Shown in pieces: positions 6,657 through 7,662 of a DNA stretch of 7,662 nucleotides (within the stretch, counting starts at the first letter, position 1; every line of letters begins with the position of its first letter). A model generated the notes under the pieces. That model had not been told where the DNA came from. It worked only from the letters and a program-made list of their open reading frames with translations, and searched no databases. Made by a program: the position numbers and the translations under genes. The stretch is from DATJUF01 sp035524095 (lineage in GTDB: Bacteria; Desulfobacterota; Binatia; Binatales; Binataceae), in NCBI GenBank assembly GCA_035524095.1, contig DATKPK010000111.1:1-7662 (forward strand). Reading direction: 5' to 3'.

Positions 6657-6691
6657 TAAGTTGAAATTCGAGTCAGGGAGGCTCTAAACAA

Positions 6692-6964
6692 ATGCTGTAT
6701 CCTACAATGACAGCGACGATTCTGGGAGTTTTGTTCGTGACGGCGTTGGCAGCGGTCGACTGGTACGTCTGGAGCGTGGCAGCGGTGGAAAACTACCGGC
6801 ATCCGGCGAGCGCGCGCCCGCTGACGATCCGCGAGGTGATTAACAAGGCGCTCGGGCGCATCGTGGCCGTGAACGCGGAAGTTCTGCCGAACATGGGGAC
6901 TGCAACTGCGGAAGCGAAGCCGGTCGTGAGCGACGAAGGGCACGGCTTCAAAAAGGTTGCCTGA
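6692..6964 (+). CDS. Small single-pass membrane protein, unrecognised, sigma-54 driven
   Basis: A 90-residue protein I cannot assign to a family. A single hydrophobic segment spans about residues 7-31, running into an aromatic belt DWYVWS (23-28). The rest is a soluble tail with R36, R42, R47, K52 and R56 just after the membrane, then an Ala/Val/Lys-rich end. The positive-inside rule suggests the C-terminal tail is cytoplasmic and the N terminus outside; there is no cleavage site or lipobox. Residues 43-61 (PLTIREVINKALGRIVAVN) look like an amphipathic helix. The start is well supported: AGGGAGG (6675-6681) lies 10 nt before the ATG, and codons follow the GC-rich third-position bias of the neighbours. 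It is a single-gene unit between the sigma-54 promoter and a hairpin-rich region. A small regulator or accessory subunit of a membrane complex is possible, but no function can be claimed. Confidence 0.75.
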   Translation: MLYPTMTATILGVLFVTALAAVDWYVWSVAAVENYRHPASARPLTIREVINKALGRIVAVNAEVLPNMGTATAEAKPVVSDEGHGFKKVA

Positions 6965-7005
6965 TCCGTCATGGCGTGGGCAGGTCACGAAACCAGTAAT
7001 TATCA

Positions 7006-7031
7006 CGCCGCTAGTTTGTTGCTAAACGGCG
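7006..7031 (+). terminator. Stem-loop 1 downstream of the small membrane protein
   Basis: CGCCG (7006-7010) pairs with CGGCG (7027-7031), and TTT (7015-7017) with AAA (7024-7026) around a 6-nt loop, leaving a 4-nt one-sided bulge. It begins 41 nt after the stop. There is no T-tract behind it, so its role as terminator, RNA-stability element or part of a larger fold is open. Confidence 0.3.
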
Positions 7032-7042
7032 GTAGCCCGGTA

Positions 7043-7079
7043 CTGCGGTTCTGCTGGCTCAAGGCCAACAGACCCGCGG
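7043..7079 (+). other. Stem-loop 2, long imperfect hairpin in the gap before the HAD gene
   Basis: The 37-nt segment folds by eye into 15 pairs (13 Watson-Crick, 2 G-U) with only two single mismatches and a 3-nt CAA loop. The arms are 7043-7059 and 7063-7079. It lies 78 nt past the small membrane-protein stop and 99 nt before the HAD start. It lacks a T-tract. It could end or stabilise the upstream transcript or be part of the leader of the downstream gene. The remainder of this 214-bp gap (6965-7178) shows no gene or clear promoter. Confidence 0.4.
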
Positions 7080-7178
7080 ACCGGTAGATCATCGAATCGA
7101 TCCCTCACATTTACGGACGCCTGTTGCGCACGATCGGCCGGTTTGCTGACTGCCGATGGGGAAGCTAGGCTCTTCGAG

Positions 7179-7662
7179 ATGGTCTTTGGCATCGGCGCTA
7201 CGCGGCTTAATTTAATCTTCGACGCCGACGACACGCTCTGGGAGTCCAACATTCATTTTTTGGAAGCCGAAGCGGCGGTTATTGCGATGCTCGGGCGCGT
7301 GGGCGTGGCTGAGCGAGAGGCGATTCGCAATACGCTACGGTATCACGAGTTGAAGATCATTGCCGAAGCAGGCTATGGGCGCGTTCATTATGTTACAGCG
7401 CTTCATCGCGCCGTCCCGGAACTGGCGCCGGAGCATCACCACAAGACTTTGCGTGGCGAAGTTGAGCAAATCGCACAGAGGCTAATGAGTCGGCGATGCG
7501 AGGTACTGCCCGGGGTGGCGGAGACGCTCGAAGTTCTGGCGCAGCGCCATCGCCTGCTGCTGTTTACCAAGGGCCATCCGGGTGAGCAATTAGCGAAACT
7601 CGAACGCTCGGATTTGCGACGATTCTTCAGCCGAATCGGTGTGCCGAGGGAAAAAGATCCGG
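7179..7662 (+). CDS. HAD-superfamily hydrolase, N-terminal part, cut by right edge
   Basis: An open frame of 161 codons runs off the window. Motif I is FDADDTLWESN (14-24), with nucleophile D15, acid/base D17 and T19. Motif II is LLLFTKG (126-132) with T130, and VPREKDP near the edge (155-161) carries the motif III lysine K159. Between motifs I and II lies a helical C1-type cap (about 25-110), then LPGVAETLEVLAQRHRLLLFT as in YjjG/YigB-like phosphatases. Such enzymes remove phosphate from small metabolites such as nucleotides or FMN; the substrate here is unknown. Motif IV (the acidic Mg2+ site) is beyond the edge. ATG 7179 places motif I at residue 15, normal for the family. No strong ribosome-binding site precedes it and the frame stays open further upstream, so an earlier start cannot be fully excluded. 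Membership in the superfamily is firm. Confidence 0.88.
   Translation, partial: MVFGIGATRLNLIFDADDTLWESNIHFLEAEAAVIAMLGRVGVAEREAIRNTLRYHELKIIAEAGYGRVHYVTALHRAVPELAPEHHHKTLRGEVEQIAQRLMSRRCEVLPGVAETLEVLAQRHRLLLFTKGHPGEQLAKLERSDLRRFFSRIGVPREKDP

Noticed and set aside
7006..7079. Possible tRNA gene in the gap before the HAD gene
   Set aside because: The hairpins do not form a cloverleaf; no T-loop GTTCRA or matching acceptor stem was found.
7022..7252. 76-residue minus-strand ORF
   Set aside because: It is antisense to the HAD start and motif I, and covers the long hairpin; composition is not protein-like.

Overview
The window is about 59% GC by eye. It reads as a piece of chromosome from a Gram-negative bacterium: it encodes a lipobox-bearing OmpA-family lipoprotein that needs an outer membrane, and carries a near-consensus sigma-54 promoter. 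No sequence here names the taxon. The gene mix would fit a Desulfobacterota-, Binatota- or Acidobacteria-like lineage, but that is an impression, not evidence. I see no rRNA, tRNA, CRISPR array, transposase or phage gene.

Layout from left to right: (1) the C-terminal three quarters of an ABC1/AarF/UbiB-family atypical kinase on +, cut by the left edge; (2) a polytopic GT-C-like membrane protein on -, convergent with it across 22 bp; (3) an OmpA-family lipoprotein on -, followed by a good intrinsic terminator that separates it from gene 2; (4) a 270-bp divergent intergenic region; (5) on +, a protein made of two tandem ChrR-type cupin domains, with a strong ribosome-binding site that fixes its start; (6) a 106-bp convergent gap with two look-alike short palindromes; (7) a full-length RecD2-type helicase on -; (8) a 282-bp divergent regulatory region with a sigma-54 (-24/-12) promoter, an IHF-like site and a helically phased direct repeat; (9) a 90-residue orphan single-pass membrane protein on +, driven by that promoter; (10) a 214-bp gap with two tandem stem-loops; (11) the first 161 residues of a HAD-superfamily phosphatase on +, cut by the right edge.

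The genes do not form an obvious pathway. Orientation changes at almost every gene, so most look like single-gene transcription units. The part that best deserves the word 'system' is 6524-7079: a dedicated sigma-54 promoter with enhancer-like architecture, a small unrecognised membrane protein, then a structured 3' region. The tandem cupin protein is the second point of interest: it has twice the ChrR metal-site pattern but no anti-sigma domain.
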